Below, in pieces: positions 1-10,802 of a stretch of 64,000 bases of DNA. The notes under the pieces are model-generated. The model saw nothing but the letters and a program-made list of their open reading frames with translations, was not told where the DNA came from and ran no database searches. Position 1 is the stretch's first letter. Every line of letters starts with the position of its first letter. A program made the translations under genes and the position numbers. This DNA is from Prorocentrum cordatum (Eukaryota; Sar; Dinophyceae; Prorocentrales; Prorocentraceae), in contig CAUYUJ010015726.1 of NCBI GenBank assembly GCA_963575745.1, forward strand, positions 799,042 to 863,041, read 5' to 3'.

Positions 1-560
1 GAAGTGGAAGGCAGCGCCGACGAAAAGCGTAGCGGGTATATCGCGCCGGTACCAACAGCCACCAAACGATGCGTTCCGCCTCCCACGAAACAAAATCCTT
101 TTAAACCGCAGGGGGGCGATTCGACCCTTGAACCCGCGATTGCACCACGCATGTCCGTTACCAGCGCACGTTTCACACTTGCCCAGGAAGTTGCCCCAAA
201 ACAACAACTATGTTGCGAAGAGTGTGCGACCAGTGGCGAATAATTCATCGATCGAACGGCCGAAAGGTTGGCCTGGTTCTGGAGCATATTGCCGACATCC
301 TGCGACGCGTTCAAGTTATTCGCAACGAGGAACGTGTGCGTCGCGACGGCTGAAATTTTGGCACCCCTCTGGAGCAGCCCTGGCTCGTCCTGCTCACCCA
401 CAAGACACCCTTGTTCTGCCACAGGCGTCCCAAAACTCACTTGCCAGCGCCGTTGCGGGCAACAAAATGGTGAGGCTGAGCGCAATCGCCAGGGAACCTG
501 ACTTCTCACACAAGAAACATGTCCCCTCTGGGGTTTGCGTGGTACCTGCGCTTCAAGCTG
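1..560. other. No recognisable gene
   Basis: Mixed-composition sequence with several overlapping short open frames on both strands, none of which resembles a known protein. It lies directly downstream (minus strand) of the spliced-leader relic at 561-597, so it could be the body of an old retroposed transcript, but no coding match is visible. Confidence 0.4.
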
Positions 561-597
561 CTTGGGCCAAAATGGCTTGAACCAAGATGGCTACGGA
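561..597 (-). other. Tandem relic of the dinoflagellate spliced leader
   Basis: Read on the minus strand, 597-576 matches the 22-nt dinoflagellate spliced leader at all but two positions (TCCGTAGCCAT then CTTGG then TTCAAG). It is followed with no gap by 575-561, CCATTTTGGCCCAAG, which matches the last 15 nt of a second leader with one difference. Trans-spliced leaders are added to mRNA, so a genomic copy is the mark of a reverse-transcribed and reinserted transcript. A second, 5'-trimmed copy inside the first is the known pattern left when a retroposed gene is transcribed and trans-spliced again. No open frame after it (positions below 561) could be recognised. Confidence 0.8.
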
Positions 598-1820
598 TGT
601 ATCGGAGAGCGTATGTTGACACGTGCTTGTGTTCGCCGGATTCCGCCTCTGGGGGCCCTCTCCAGGCCACCCTGGGGCCGTCAAACAACTATTCAGGACG
701 AAACGCAAGAAAAACTGGCCCTGGGCCCGGGGAACAGGTCAACACTTCGGGGGACGCCGTATCGAAAAAGGTCATGACATACACTAGATCTCTGGATCAG
801 GGGATCAGCGGCGTGCAGCACCTGGCTTTCCTGGCGCCAGAGGCGCCCACGCATCGAGGAAGTCACCCAGCGGTGGGGCCACAGCCAGCTGCAGGCAGCA
901 GATGTCGCACCCCGCCCCACTTCGTCCGCCCCGACCCTGCTCCTCAGGATAAGCTCCAGACCTTCTCGGCGACTTGGCCCCGGACATCCGATGTCTTCCT
1001 TTTTGGATGCGGCACTCCCCCTCCCTCCCGCTTCACCCCCCTTGTCCTGCTACTCCTGGCAGGTGCCCCCCCGATGGGAGCCGAGAATTGGCAAGGACCC
1101 TCTGTCGGTCTCCTCATACCGAGAGGAGGTCTGAGGATGGGGTGGGAAGATGGCACGGATGGAAAAAGGAATGGCACCCCCTGGCGTTCGGGCCATAACT
1201 CGTGTCTCCAGCGGCCGTTCGGGACGGTTCGGGCACCATGGGAACGCTCTCGGCGAGGCGCAGCTGCTGGACAAGTGGAGGCCGAAACATTGCAGGAACC
1301 GACGAGGAAGTCCCCAAACCACGAACCTCGAACCCCGAAACTGCTCGCTGCCCCTGAAGGTAAGGATGGGGCAGAATCGGAGCCGGGCGAGTTGAGACAA
1401 CGGCAGCTCAAAATCGGTCCCCGGACCCTCCTGGGGTCCAGACGCATCCATTTTCCGCGCCGCATCCAGCCGTGGCAACGAGGGCTCCCCCCCTGGCAGC
1501 CAGAGTGGGGGCAGCAACGAGAGTGTGGATCGAACGTCGACCAATCCCCCTCATCATGCATCATGCTACTTCTGTTCGTCCTCGTCCTCATCCTCGGCCT
1601 CCCTCTCATCGACTACTTACTCGGCCTCCTGCGCCTCATTAGTATCCTCTCAGCTCGCCTCCTCCCCATCATCAACCCAGCCTCCTCCATCTCGTCGTCG
1701 CCTTTTTCTCCGCCTCCTCCTCCTCCTCGTCCTGCACCTTCTCGACATTCCCCTGCTTGTGGCTGGGTCTCTCATCCATCGCCTCCTCGTGGCCCGCCCA
1801 GGGCCTGAGCCTTCGGCAGC
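598..1820. other. Unassigned sequence, partly pyrimidine-rich
   Basis: Open frames on both strands are compositional. 1570-1760 is a TCC/CTC-rich tract. 1310-1345 carries an 'acgaacctcgaacccc' phrase that recurs around 16740 and 17670, so part of this is dispersed repeat. Nothing here is recognisable as a gene. Further exons of the minus-strand coiled-coil gene would be expected on this side, but I cannot point to one. Confidence 0.4.
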
Positions 1821-1912
1821 CTGCTGTCCAGGGCGCGGGCGAGCTGGGAGCCCTTTGCCACGGAGCTGCGCAAGGCCAAGAGCACCGCGGCCCCGGGCGG
1901 GGTCTTGGCGTC
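1821..1912 (-). CDS. Coiled-coil protein, YDxFxCxCK family, exon 6 of 6 seen
   Basis: Minus-strand exon starting after an acceptor AG (GGGAG|GACGCC). It encodes Asp-Ala-Lys-Thr-Pro-Pro-Gly followed by an amphipathic stretch (VLLALRSSVAKGSQLARALD). In the family this stretch follows the conserved 'DLSKAISSL...' block, which here ends exon 5. It opens in phase 0, matching the phase-0 end of exon 5 at 4360. The 3' limit is set at AGCAG|GCTGCC, a GC donor; the frame stays open for about 15 more codons, so this end is uncertain. This is the least certain of the downstream exons, because the similarity is short and recalled from memory rather than searched. Confidence 0.5.
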
Positions 1913-3010
1913 CTCCCGCGCGTGCACTTGCGCGCACACGGGGGGCGCAAGGGGGCCCTCAAGGAAGAACAGGACGACCTTCGATTACATACACATCTGC
2001 GCAGAAGAAGGCAAACTGCTTTTGTTTACCAATGTTCGAAACCGACGTTTGTTTTTTCATTATGTGATCACGTTGTTGATTCCATGTTATGATTCTTATT
2101 CGCGCCGTTGTCGGTTCAACTCCGTGCTGTCCTGCCGTTTTCGTATCTTTGGGCTGCCGTTGTTCCTCCGCTCTGGGTGGACGAAATCCGAAAAGTTGAA
2201 TACGGGGAGGTACACAACAACACAACGTGTTTTAACATCAACTGAGAGGACGACCCAGGCATTCCCAAATACCCGACATCATGATGTTTTGCATGCAATC
2301 GTGTTTCTTCGATCTCGGTCCTCGGGGGCCCGTGATCGAGACCTGTGACAATCCAGCATGAATCCGCGACGAACAACTGATGGAACAAACACATATCGGA
2401 GGTTGTCTGGAGACCCAGACATCCTCGCGTCGTGGAACAAAGACGACGCGAAATTGTTGGCACCATTCGGCATACGGAACCCTCCCCAACTGTTTGCGAA
2501 AAACAATTCAGGATGAAGATCCTGTCCCGGGAAGAGGTCCAGGCCTTTGGGGAGCCACGTTGTGAAACACCAGGGCGGGAATGTTGGAGCAAGAGACAGG
2601 AGATGAGATTGAGGATAGTCTCCACCCTATCTCCTATCTCCTGTCCTCTCTTCCCCCCCCCGTCTTTTCACACTTTCCACTCCTCCTCCTCCTCCTCCAC
2701 TTCCCTCTCCTCCCCCCTCCCTCCTCTCCAGACGGGGGGGAGGACCCTTGCAGAAGGAGAAACAGGAGAGAGGAGAAGGAGGGGAAGGAGGGAGGACGAT
2801 GAAGAGAACAAATAAGAGGATGGCAGAGAGGAGGCGGGGAGGAGGGCGATAAGAATGAGATGAGGAGTGCTTGGGGAAGGAGGCGAAGAGGAGGAGGAGG
2901 AGGAGAAGGGGAGAGGGGACTGGAGAGGAGGAGCAGAGGGAGAAGCGCAAGGGCACCAAGTCCCAACGAGGAGGCTCGACCTGCATTGTGACCGGACTTC
3001 TCCCCAGCGT
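1913..3010. other. Intronic sequence with purine/pyrimidine tract
   Basis: Lies in the proposed fifth intron of the coiled-coil gene. 1913-2630 has nothing recognisable. 2640-2950 is strongly strand-biased: a TC-rich block (2640-2730) followed by a GA/GGA-rich block (2735-2945). The long open frames there on both strands are low-complexity. Confidence 0.5.
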
Positions 3011-3014
3011 CGTT

Positions 3015-3123
3015 CCATGGCATCGTAGCCACCGTTGTCGTCATCATCGTCATCGTCATCGCCATGGTCATCATCAACACCATCATCATCAGATTCAGCA
3101 TCGTCATCAACATCATCACCATT

Positions 3124-3175
<52 letters not shown>

Positions 3176-3305
3176 ACATCAACATCAGCATCAGCATCAT
3201 CATCAGCATCCTCATCGTCATGACCATGATACTTATCAACATCGTCGTTGTCGTCAATATCAGTATCGTTATCGTCGTCGTCACCGTCAACACCAAAAGC
3301 GTCAT
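3015..3305. repeat. (ATC)n microsatellite, interrupted
   Basis: ATC/CAT triplets with point interruptions; an essentially pure run lies at about 3120-3173. Being a triplet repeat it stays open in all frames (poly-His, poly-Asp, poly-Met, poly-Ile), which explains the long frames here. Confidence 0.95.
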
Positions 3306-3660
3306 CCGCATCCTCATCACCCTCGAGGTTCGAGGATCGGCTCGATCGCTCGAGCAGTCGGGCCGAGTTCGGGGTTGCTTCGCGTCCCCTGGAGCAATAA
3401 GGGAGACACAACACCAGCATGGCATTGCTGTGCCCCCCTGTGAAGGAGGTCGAGGGTGGAGGAGGGAGGAGGAGTGAGATCCAGGCTCGAGGATCGCAAC
3501 TCGGAGCTCGTTCTGGGCCTCCAAGGCCTCCGCAGAGATCTGGGGACCTGCGAAAGACCCGCGGCGACCTCCGCGTGAGGCTCCCCCTGCATTGGTACTC
3601 TTAGGTGCCGCTGCCTATTGGTTGGTGGGACCCAACAGGTTCTGTGGGGAGCCTGAGTCC

Positions 3661-3898
3661 TTGAGCAGGGGCCGACCGTCACGGTATTTCCATTGTCCAA
3701 ACTACCACGAAAAGTTCCTACAAAACCACGGAACGCTCTAGAACCAAAGCAATGATCTTAGACCATGAAGGCGATGTATGAGAGCAGAGCGGTCTCAGCC
3801 AGAACCTTCCTGAGGACATCCCATGGAAATCACAAGAGGGTCTTCGAACACTCCTTGCTGGTGCTACAAACAGGTCGGGGCGCTTGGTCACTACTTGA
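3661..3898. mobile_element. Inverted-repeat element, family A, copy 1
   Basis: Starts TTGAGCAGGG-GCCGACCGTC and ends CGCTTGGTCACTACTTGA. The two ends are imperfect inverted repeats of about 45 bp. The same ends bound 33008-33240 and 58914-59117. There is no coding capacity, which fits a MITE-like non-autonomous element. This is the most diverged of the three copies. Confidence 0.7.
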
Positions 3899-4359
3899 GA
3901 GTTCTGAGCTCTACATGACAACCCTTCTAGCAGAACAGTCAACTGCACTGGGGACCGTCGCGTCCCTTCGCTGCTGCCCTTTCTCACTCCGCGCGTCGCC
4001 CTCTCGGCCGTCGATGAGATCCTCCACGTCGTCATCTCTCGCATTGCCATTCCTCGCGTCCGCTGCTCTTCGTTCTTTCCCAAAGGCCGAGAGGTCGGAG
4101 TTGTACATGGGGAGCCGATGTCCGAGGACCCAGGGGGGAGTGAACGTGAACGCCCTTGGGCCCCCAGGGGGCGCGCCTAGATCCATATGATTCCTGACGG
4201 CTAAACGGATTCGATCCATATCTATCACCTCCGAGGGTCCAGGAAGATCGACCACCCGAGCGGTGGGTAAACATTCATCCAAAATTTGTATTCGAATCCC
4301 CTCTTCTTCATCCGTGATGTGTTCCGCGATTGGCACGCACGGGGCATGCCCGGGCAGTC
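3899..4359. other. Intronic sequence, no feature
   Basis: Between the family A element and exon 5 of the coiled-coil gene. The minus-strand open frame across 3911-4336 resembles nothing I know and is not claimed. Confidence 0.4.
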
Positions 4360-4455
4360 ATGGAGCGCAGTCATAGCGTTGGACAGGCTGGAGATGGCCT
4401 TCGACAAGTCCGCGGCATTGTAATTGTACTGCGCCGTGTCCTTCGCGAGCTGATC
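4360..4455 (-). CDS. Coiled-coil protein, YDxFxCxCK family, exon 5 of 6 seen
   Basis: A 96-nt exon, 32 codons, phase 0 at both ends. It starts after the acceptor CTACAG|GATCAG and stops at CAT|GACTGC, a GA donor. It encodes DQLAKDTAQYNYN followed by AADLSKAISSLSNAMTALH. The Ala-Ala-Asp-Leu-Ser-Lys-Ala-Ile-Ser-Ser-Leu block is the most recognisable stretch of this dinoflagellate family. The heptad-like spacing of Leu, Ile, Ala and Met predicts a coiled coil. The flanks lose coding character at once on both sides. Role and cellular location are unknown. Exon 4 joins directly in frame, giving ...AELAFTK then DQLAK.... Confidence 0.72.
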
Positions 4456-5821
4456 CTGTAGGTCTCGGGCGAATCCCGACTCTTGTCCAGAATGAATATG
4501 CTGGACACGGAGAGGGGAAGGGAGAATGGGTAGGGGTGGGGAGGCGGAAATACACCCTTGAGGAACAACTCCTGAGAGATCTTCGTGGGAACGGTTAGAT
4601 ATTGTCAAGCCCGATTGGGGGGTAACGAATCCGGGTTACACAGGTGTACACACGTGATCAAATTGGATTCAGCGGGCTGAACAGGAATCTTCCAATACTT
4701 TGACATTGACGACCACGAACCTACCAGCGCCGAGACTGAACGTAGCCTTCTAGGATCTGCAACCGACCATACTGAACCCAGCGCGCACGTGGTCCTTCGG
4801 CCCCTGCCACCCTAATACGCCAAGACTGCTTCACATTGAGCTCTCCACGCCAGGCGCAAGTACCAACCACAATTCGTTCGAGAAGCCAGCCCCATCCTCT
4901 CCCTGCTCCTCCTTCGCTCAGCCCTCTTCCCCACTGCCCCTCCAAGCGTCCTCGACGTTATCCCACTCGCCCTGCGCATCCGCTTCCCCTCCTCTTCCCC
5001 CTCTTCCGCCCGCCTCTCCTCATCCCTCCACCCCCAGGACCCCCCCCCCCCCTCCCTCTTCATCTTATCCTCCAACTCCTACCTATCCCCCCTCGTCGTC
5101 CTCCTCCTTCTCTCTGGCACACGCTAACATGGATTAGGGATCCGTTGATCGGGCGCGTGGGCGCCAAATCGAAAGATCGGGGAACACAATCTCCTCCGCT
5201 TCATCCAATGACGGATCGTGCGGATCCTGTACGGAAGCGGGAACCTTCTCCAATCTCCTATCAACGCGCCTTGATCCATGTCTGCGCTCCCTCGCACAGA
5301 GAAAACAGAAGGGGAGGGAATCGGAGGAGAGAGCAGAAGCAACAGCTAGCAGTGCGGTCGCGCCACCGCCTCACGCCCCAACGCGCCCCAGAGAAACATC
5401 AGGGGAGGACCCCAGGACCTTCGACATCCGCTGTCTTGTCCCGCAGTCCTGGCGAAGGCCCCCAGCGGCCGAAAACTGCCAAGAACCGTCCGTCGTGATT
5501 TGCTGCCGTTCTCTTGCCCGCGTGGCAGCACGAGAATGAAACGTTGGCCATGGCAAAACTCGAAGGGTGTCGTTCTTGACAGCGTCGGCCGGCCAAGGTG
5601 AACACCTCTGGCTTTGCCAGGGAAATGGCAGGTCGCGATAAGGACGCCTCCGCACGCCAGCCCGCTGCCGAAAACGCTGGAATACGTCAGCCTAAAAGAA
5701 ATATGTGTACACTGGTTTGCCCAAGTATGGCAAACAAGTTGTTTTGTTCGTGGCGCGAACATGACTGGGGTGCATGCCCCGAGATGCCCCACACAGGCCC
5801 CAAAAGAGCCCGCCAAGGATC
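4456..5821. other. Intron 4 of the coiled-coil gene
   Basis: About 1.37 kb. The exon 4 edge reads AAG|GATCCT and the exon 5 edge reads ACAG|GATCAG, so the six bases AGGATC occur at both ends and the exact cut is ambiguous but frame-neutral. 4870-5110 is C-rich. 4665-4745 resembles 48655-48740 ('ctaccagcgccga' phrase), a dispersed repeat. No gene is seen inside. Confidence 0.6.
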
Positions 5822-5896
5822 CTTGGTGAAGGCGAGCTCGGCCTCCATCTCCTCGTGCTTCGCCTTCCTCTCGGCGAGCTCCTGGGCCTTGGTCGC
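5822..5896 (-). CDS. Coiled-coil protein, YDxFxCxCK family, exon 4 of 6 seen
   Basis: A 75-nt exon, 25 codons, phase 0 at both ends. It follows the acceptor GGCCAG|GCGACC and ends AAG|GATCCT. It encodes ATKAQELAERKAKHEEMEAE and then LAFTK, a highly charged coiled-coil segment. In the family an 'LAERKAKHEE' type stretch lies between the 'LSASIAEDTA' and 'DLSKAISSL' blocks, the order found here on the minus strand (exon 3 at 17.3 kb, this exon at 5.9 kb, exon 5 at 4.4 kb). Confidence 0.68.
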
Positions 5897-5939
5897 CTGG
5901 CCCCGCCGTCGAGGGGCTCGCACGACAGGTGCGGCCGTG

Positions 5940-6463
5940 ACGGCACTCCTGCTCATCCTCAATTCCCGTTGCCGTTATTCGTCGTTGTCCTCCTCCTTCC
6001 TCGTACTCCTCTTCTTTTTCCTGCTCATCCTCGTGCTCATCCGCCACCTCCTCCACCCCTTCTCCCCCATTGTACGCAATTCCTTATTTCTCCGAAACAC
6101 GTTTTTCGAACTCCAGATCGGCTGCGACACGCGTCCGTGGACAGAGAAACCAACAACACTATGGGAAATGATGGGTGGGAGGGGCACACCAAAAGCCTGA
6201 ACGACAATACTAGGGCACTACATTCCAAACACCTAGCGACCATAGGTTTCGTCTTACATGACAGAGACGAGAGGGAGATCTATATGGAGAGAGAGAGAGA
6301 GAGAGAGACAGAGAGAGAGAGAGAGCGCAACAAGCAGGCAGACAGACGGACAGGCAAACGCAGACAGCTTAAGAAAGAGAGCGAGAGAGGTAACAGTACG
6401 TAGGAATACATAAACACATATATCTATATATATATAAATACACGTACACACATATATCTATAT

Positions 6464-6499
<36 letters not shown>

Positions 6500-6720
6500 C
6501 GTACATCCATACAGGCAAAGAAAAAGAGAGAGAGGGAGATAAATATATATATCACACTAAACAGATAGAGAGAGAGAGAAAGTGAAAGATAACGGGAGAG
6601 ACATATCGAGCGGGCGAGAAAGGAAGGAACACAAAGAGATACATAGAGAGAGAGAGAGAGAAAGATAAATAGAGAGAGAGAGAGAGAGAGAGAACGCAAC
6701 CGACAAACAAGCGGATAGCA
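5940..6720. repeat. GA, TA and TCC microsatellite cluster
   Basis: TCC-rich tract at about 5985-6060, then (GA)n runs near 6285-6332, 6465-6496, 6560-6585 and 6640-6692, with (TA)-type stretches at 6418-6460 and 6540-6552. The long Leu/Ser frames on the minus strand are translations of these repeats. Confidence 0.9.
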
Positions 6721-7074
6721 AGAGAAAATGGGGGCGCAAAATAATGTTTTTTCCTCCGTGCGATCGCGGGCGGGCTCTTCGCGCGCAGCCTGCATGGGGG
6801 TGGCCACCACTGCGGCCGATCCTTCTCGAAGTAAACAGCCCCACCACCAGTGTTTCTCCCACGTCTACTCGTCATGTTTCTACCATGTTGCATGGCTCTA
6901 TAGAAAAAACTCAATCAACAAATACCAGACAACCCTCCTGACAATCCAGACAACCTCTCCGAGATGGAGACCACAAATGCCCTAGCATGTACATGTGGTC
7001 AACGCTTGAGCGAGAGCACCGTGTGACCAGCGCACTGGAGAGATAACCTTTTTCAATGAAGGATGTGTTTTGCG

Positions 7075-7255
7075 CTCAGGCGAGAGCAACATCCAGTGCT
7101 CGGGCGACATCTCACTTCCCAACCGAGAGTGTAATCAGCGCTCGGGCGACAGCACCACTCCCACTCAGAGTTGCGAGGGTGACTCTGGCGAAACTGGCTG
7201 GACCACCTAAAGTCACTCCAGATTTGCGCGGATGTCTCAGGCGAAACCGGCCGAA
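7075..7255. repeat. Degenerate tandem repeat with GCTCGGGCGACA core
   Basis: A GCTC(G/A)GGCGA(C/G)A phrase recurs at about 7075, 7097 and 7139, then diverges to GACTCTGGCGAAACTGG (about 7180) and GATGTCTCAGGCGAAACCGG (about 7231). The last form is close to the core of the satellite domain at 49-55 kb. Confidence 0.55.
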
Positions 7256-7327
7256 TGCTGAGGAATGAGGAGACGGCTGAAGGCTGAAGCATGAGGAGGC
7301 CCAAAGGAGGTTTGGGTAAGATTGCGC

Positions 7328-7395
7328 CTGGACAAACCCCAGACAACCCCCTGGACAACCCCGTTGACAACCCCCCAGACAATCCCCTCGAGAAT
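7328..7395. repeat. GGACAACCCC minisatellite, short block
   Basis: GGACAACCCC or GACAACCCC recurs five or six times in about 65 bp. The same unit returns at 7822-7915, and its reverse complement (GGGGTTGTCC) at 54408-54492. Confidence 0.8.
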
Positions 7396-7821
7396 CCGAC
7401 GTGCGGGGGAAACGCCCTGTCCTCGTATTGGGGGTCGCCAGTGGCTCTTCTCTCTCGGACCACCTGAAGTCAGGGCATCTCTGAGACCGAAATTGCGAAG
7501 ACGGTCTACCTCGTGGGCGGCGTCTCCGAGCCCAGACTGGGCATGCGTGAGCCCGGCGCTTTGAATATTTGTTTGTGCGCTGGTCCCGCGGCTGGAACTA
7601 GCCCCTACAACTACAAGACTCCAGCCAGCCACGCTCCGTGGGGAACAACGATCAATGAGGATGCGCGAGCGGGAACGGGAAGACGCGAGAGAGGCATAAC
7701 GAACAAGAAGGGAAGGAGGAAAGAGAGGCGCCCATTCCGAATGGGTTTTGACTGGCTGCGCCATGCTTCTGATGAAATGGATGATTCGGGCACGTGCGTG
7801 CGCTGGCAAAAACCGGCACGG

Positions 7822-7915
7822 CCCGGACAACCCCTCGGACAACCCCTCGGACAACCCCTCGAGGAGCCGGACCCCCCCCCCCCGGACAACGCCCCCGGGA
7901 CAACCCCTCCGGAAG
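7822..7915. repeat. GGACAACCCC minisatellite, second block
   Basis: Five to six copies of CGGACAACCCCT and variants, partly interrupted by a run of ten C around 7875. Both strands stay open through it, so frames here are not evidence of coding. Confidence 0.8.
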
Positions 7916-7929
7916 TTCTGGCCATACAA

Positions 7930-10200
7930 CATGGTGCAGGTCGTGCGCCTGCTTCTATAAGGCTTCGCTATATTTCTGGGGGTTGCGGGTGGTCGTTTCC
8001 ATTTTTCGCGCGTGCTCCTCCATCGTGGTCGCCTGCTTCCTGAGCAGGTCGTGCATGTTTTATGCATGGTCGCCATAGTGCTCATCGCATGCATGAGGAG
8101 ATCAACCTGCTACTATGTTTGGTGCTTCTGTAGCTCTACTTGCTGCTGGCTCTGGTGTTGCAGGGTGCAGTGGCTGTGGCTGCGGCTGTGGTGTTGGCGG
8201 TTGCGGTTATGCTGCCACCGGGGCCACAGCGCGCAATCAACCCGTATCATAAGGGCGGGCACGCGATAAGGACGCAAGAGCCTTGGAAGGTCATGCCAGC
8301 ACTTTGCCATCGGGGCGCGGCCAGCGAGAGCGGCCAAGGATGGGCCGAAGGGGGAGGGCGGTAGGGCAACCATGGAATGTTGCTCATCCTTACTATGCGG
8401 GTTGCCTGGGCCCGCTGTGCCGCAAGTGCTGCGCGCCGTCGCTTGCGACGGCGCCGCTGTGCTGCACGTAGAACCCCGGGTCTGGAAGCGCACCGCCCCA
8501 AACCATCCAGGAAGGCTGCCATCCGTCGCTTCCGTCTTGCCGCCACGGAGACTGCCATCCGCTGCTGTCGCCACCAACCCACGCGGTGCTGCGGCGGCAG
8601 CGTTGGGTCAGCAGGCAACGTCGCGGCGGCGGCGCTGGCGAAGCGTAAGAGGGCGGCGATGTCGATCGAACAGGGCGGCACTGCGGCCGCTGCATCGCCG
8701 CTGGAGGGCGCCGTCCCCGCGGCCATTCCAACGTCGGGCTTAGACTGCGCAGGCGGCAGCTGGGGCGGCTGCGGGGGGGCGTCTGGCGCGCAGAGGGCGG
8801 CGGCCCGCGCGGAGACGCGAGGGTTCCACACCTCGGAGGCTACCAGGCTGCGAAGGAGGCGGGGCTGGGCGAGTTATCTGCGGAGCAGCCAGCGGGTAGG
8901 GAGGCGGGGCCGCGGGAGGCTGGGCGTCCTGCGGCCTGGAGCTCCAGTCTGGAGCAGCTGCAGGGGCTGCACTCGGCCCCCCCGTGGGCTGGCTCGGTGC
9001 TTCCTGGGCCTGGGCTAACCGCATGGGGCAAAGTGGCATCCGCCTGACCAATGTTCAGCTCTCCGACTTCGCGGTTGTCTTGCTCTTGGTCGGCCTGGCA
9101 GCCTGGTTGTTGCAGCCCGCTGTCTGCGTGCTCTTACCACCTTCAAGTCTATTGTGCTCTACTTCGAGTCCGTTGGCCGCCACAGCGGTCTCTGGGCCCA
9201 ACCATTGCCCCATTTTGCATGTCGAACTTGCCTCTTCTGCTGAGGTGATTGTCCTTGTTGTGCTTATGCGCGCCTGCCCCCCCCCCGAACGCCCCGCGTT
9301 GGGTTCGCGCGCAGGGCGGACATGCGGTCCTTCGTCGTGTCCGCTGACACTTGGTAGGCCCCATGCGGAGTGCAAGCGGACGGCCGTCTTGTCCTCGCGG
9401 TGGACCACGAAATCGAAGTTCGCCAGTTACTGCTCCACTGGATCGCCGCGGTGCCCGGCGGCGAAGGCGCGCGGTCGGTCGCGGCAATTGTCGCGGGCCT
9501 GCAACGAGCACACATTGACGCCGCCACTATGGCCATCAGGCCCGTTGACCACTCACCCCGCGGCCGCGCCCGCTGTCCATGTGAGCGATCATCGCCGGCC
9601 AATTACAATGGACGCACATGTCGGGGTCGAAGTGGCCCATGTTGTGGTGCCCTCTTTGCTTTGCTGGCTTCAAGATAACACCGCTGTTCATGGGGCCACA
9701 TCAGAATTCTTCCTTCCCGAAGGGGTCCGTCGGGCCATCGGCTTGGCCGCACTACCACTTGAGGGCAGCGTTGTCCTGGATTTGGGGGCGCGTAAGCGGT
9801 GAGCGGATCGAAGGTTTCGAAGAATCGCAGGTCGCATACCCTCCTCGCTCCGCCCTCGGGCGCGGCTGCTGCGTAACCCTCCTGGACCCGAACTACGGCC
9901 GTACCCGCAAGTCCCTCCACAGTGCCTGAATTGCGGCAGGGGAACTGTCCTTGGAGCGCTGGCGCATCGCTGGGGGCACGGGGGCATCGCAGAGTCACAG
10001 TTGCGCTGATCTTGGCGGCGGCGCTGCCTTTAGCGGCGGCGCCAGAAGGCCCTGGCCCAGTTGCGCGCCCGCGGCCGCCTCTGATGCCTCGACGCGCACC
10101 TGCGGGGAGAAGGGGTGGGGCGTGCTGCTGCCCCCAGGCGGAGGAGGAGGAGGAGGAGGAGGCGGCGGCGGCGGCGAAGCGATATCGGACCGAACATCTC
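7930..10200 (-). other. GC-rich, possibly decayed coding region
   Basis: Several minus-strand stretches look protein-like but are split between frames and by stops: a charged segment at about 8075-7950 (MHDLLRKQATTMEEHARKME, then a stop), a Gln-rich segment at 8200-8120, a Pro/Ala-rich segment at 9050-8740, and a Cys/His cluster at about 9650-9600 (MGHFDPDMCVHC). A Pro-rich region, a Gln-rich coil and a Cys/His cluster would fit a broken gag-like or other gene, but I do not recognise the family. A plus-strand GC-rich frame (8377-9018) is equally open, so coding strand and status are uncertain. Confidence 0.25.
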
Positions 10201-10617
10201 CAGCCTGAGAGACTACATAGCGAATACGCGGGGCAACATTCAGCTATATTATATACGATCTATCGTGCGCTTAGCAAGCGAATCATGGAAAGGCCCACCT
10301 CACATGGGAGCCCCGAGTTGTCCTCGCTCAACCAGGAGGCACAACGAGACGAGTACACAGCCAACGCAAGGATCGGCCCCTACGAGACCAAATCCAGGAA
10401 CGGAAAGCCCGAGGCGGCGAAGCGACGCCGACACGAGCGACCATCAAAACCTTGTCGCATAGGCCACGAGTTCTTTGAAGCCTAGAGATCTCGGCGCTTG
10501 AGGAGGAGCGGAAGAAGGAAGAGGGCGAGGAGGGGGAGGAGGGACAGCAGCGGCGGCAGCAGGGCCTGCCTCCACGAGCGGCGCGGGGATCACGGGCCCC
10601 CCTCGCGCGCCTCGCAA
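10200..10617. other. Unassigned, with (GGA)n tract
   Basis: 10138-10180 is a GGA/GCG triplet run just before this stretch, and 10500-10560 is GGA-rich. No gene is recognised. Confidence 0.4.
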
Positions 10618-10802
10618 ACCACGATCCACAGCACTCCCAGCGAGTCCAAGTGGTCGACGATCCACAGCACTCCCAACGAGTCCAGAGCGTCGCTGGTCCA
10701 CAGCACCCCCAGCGAGTTCGCAAGGTCGCCGATCCACTGCACTCCCAGCGAATCCAGCAGGTCGCTGATCCACTGCACTCCCAGCGAGTTCAGCAAGCCC
10801 CG
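10618..10802. repeat. 36-bp minisatellite, five copies
   Basis: The unit begins GATCCACAGCACTCCCAGCG-AGTCC and recurs at about 36-bp spacing: 10621, 10658, 10694, 10731 and 10767. Because the unit is a multiple of three, every frame gives a 12-residue protein repeat (for example DSLGVLWIVDHL on the minus strand). This probably explains the overlapping frames of 144-180 residues. Confidence 0.9.

Noticed and set aside
519-1808. 429-residue plus-strand open frame
   Set aside because: Composition drifts with local base content, ending in a TCC-rich Pro/Ser tail. No domain is recognisable, and it runs antisense over the spliced-leader relic.
2634-3524. 296-residue and 250-residue minus-strand frames with poly-Met or poly-Asp
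   Set aside because: Direct translations of the interrupted (ATC)n microsatellite.
4812-5075. Charged 87-residue minus-strand frame as a further exon of the coiled-coil gene
   Set aside because: Gly/Glu/Arg-rich from a C-rich tract, does not fit between exons 4 and 5 (which already join in frame), and lacks family motifs.
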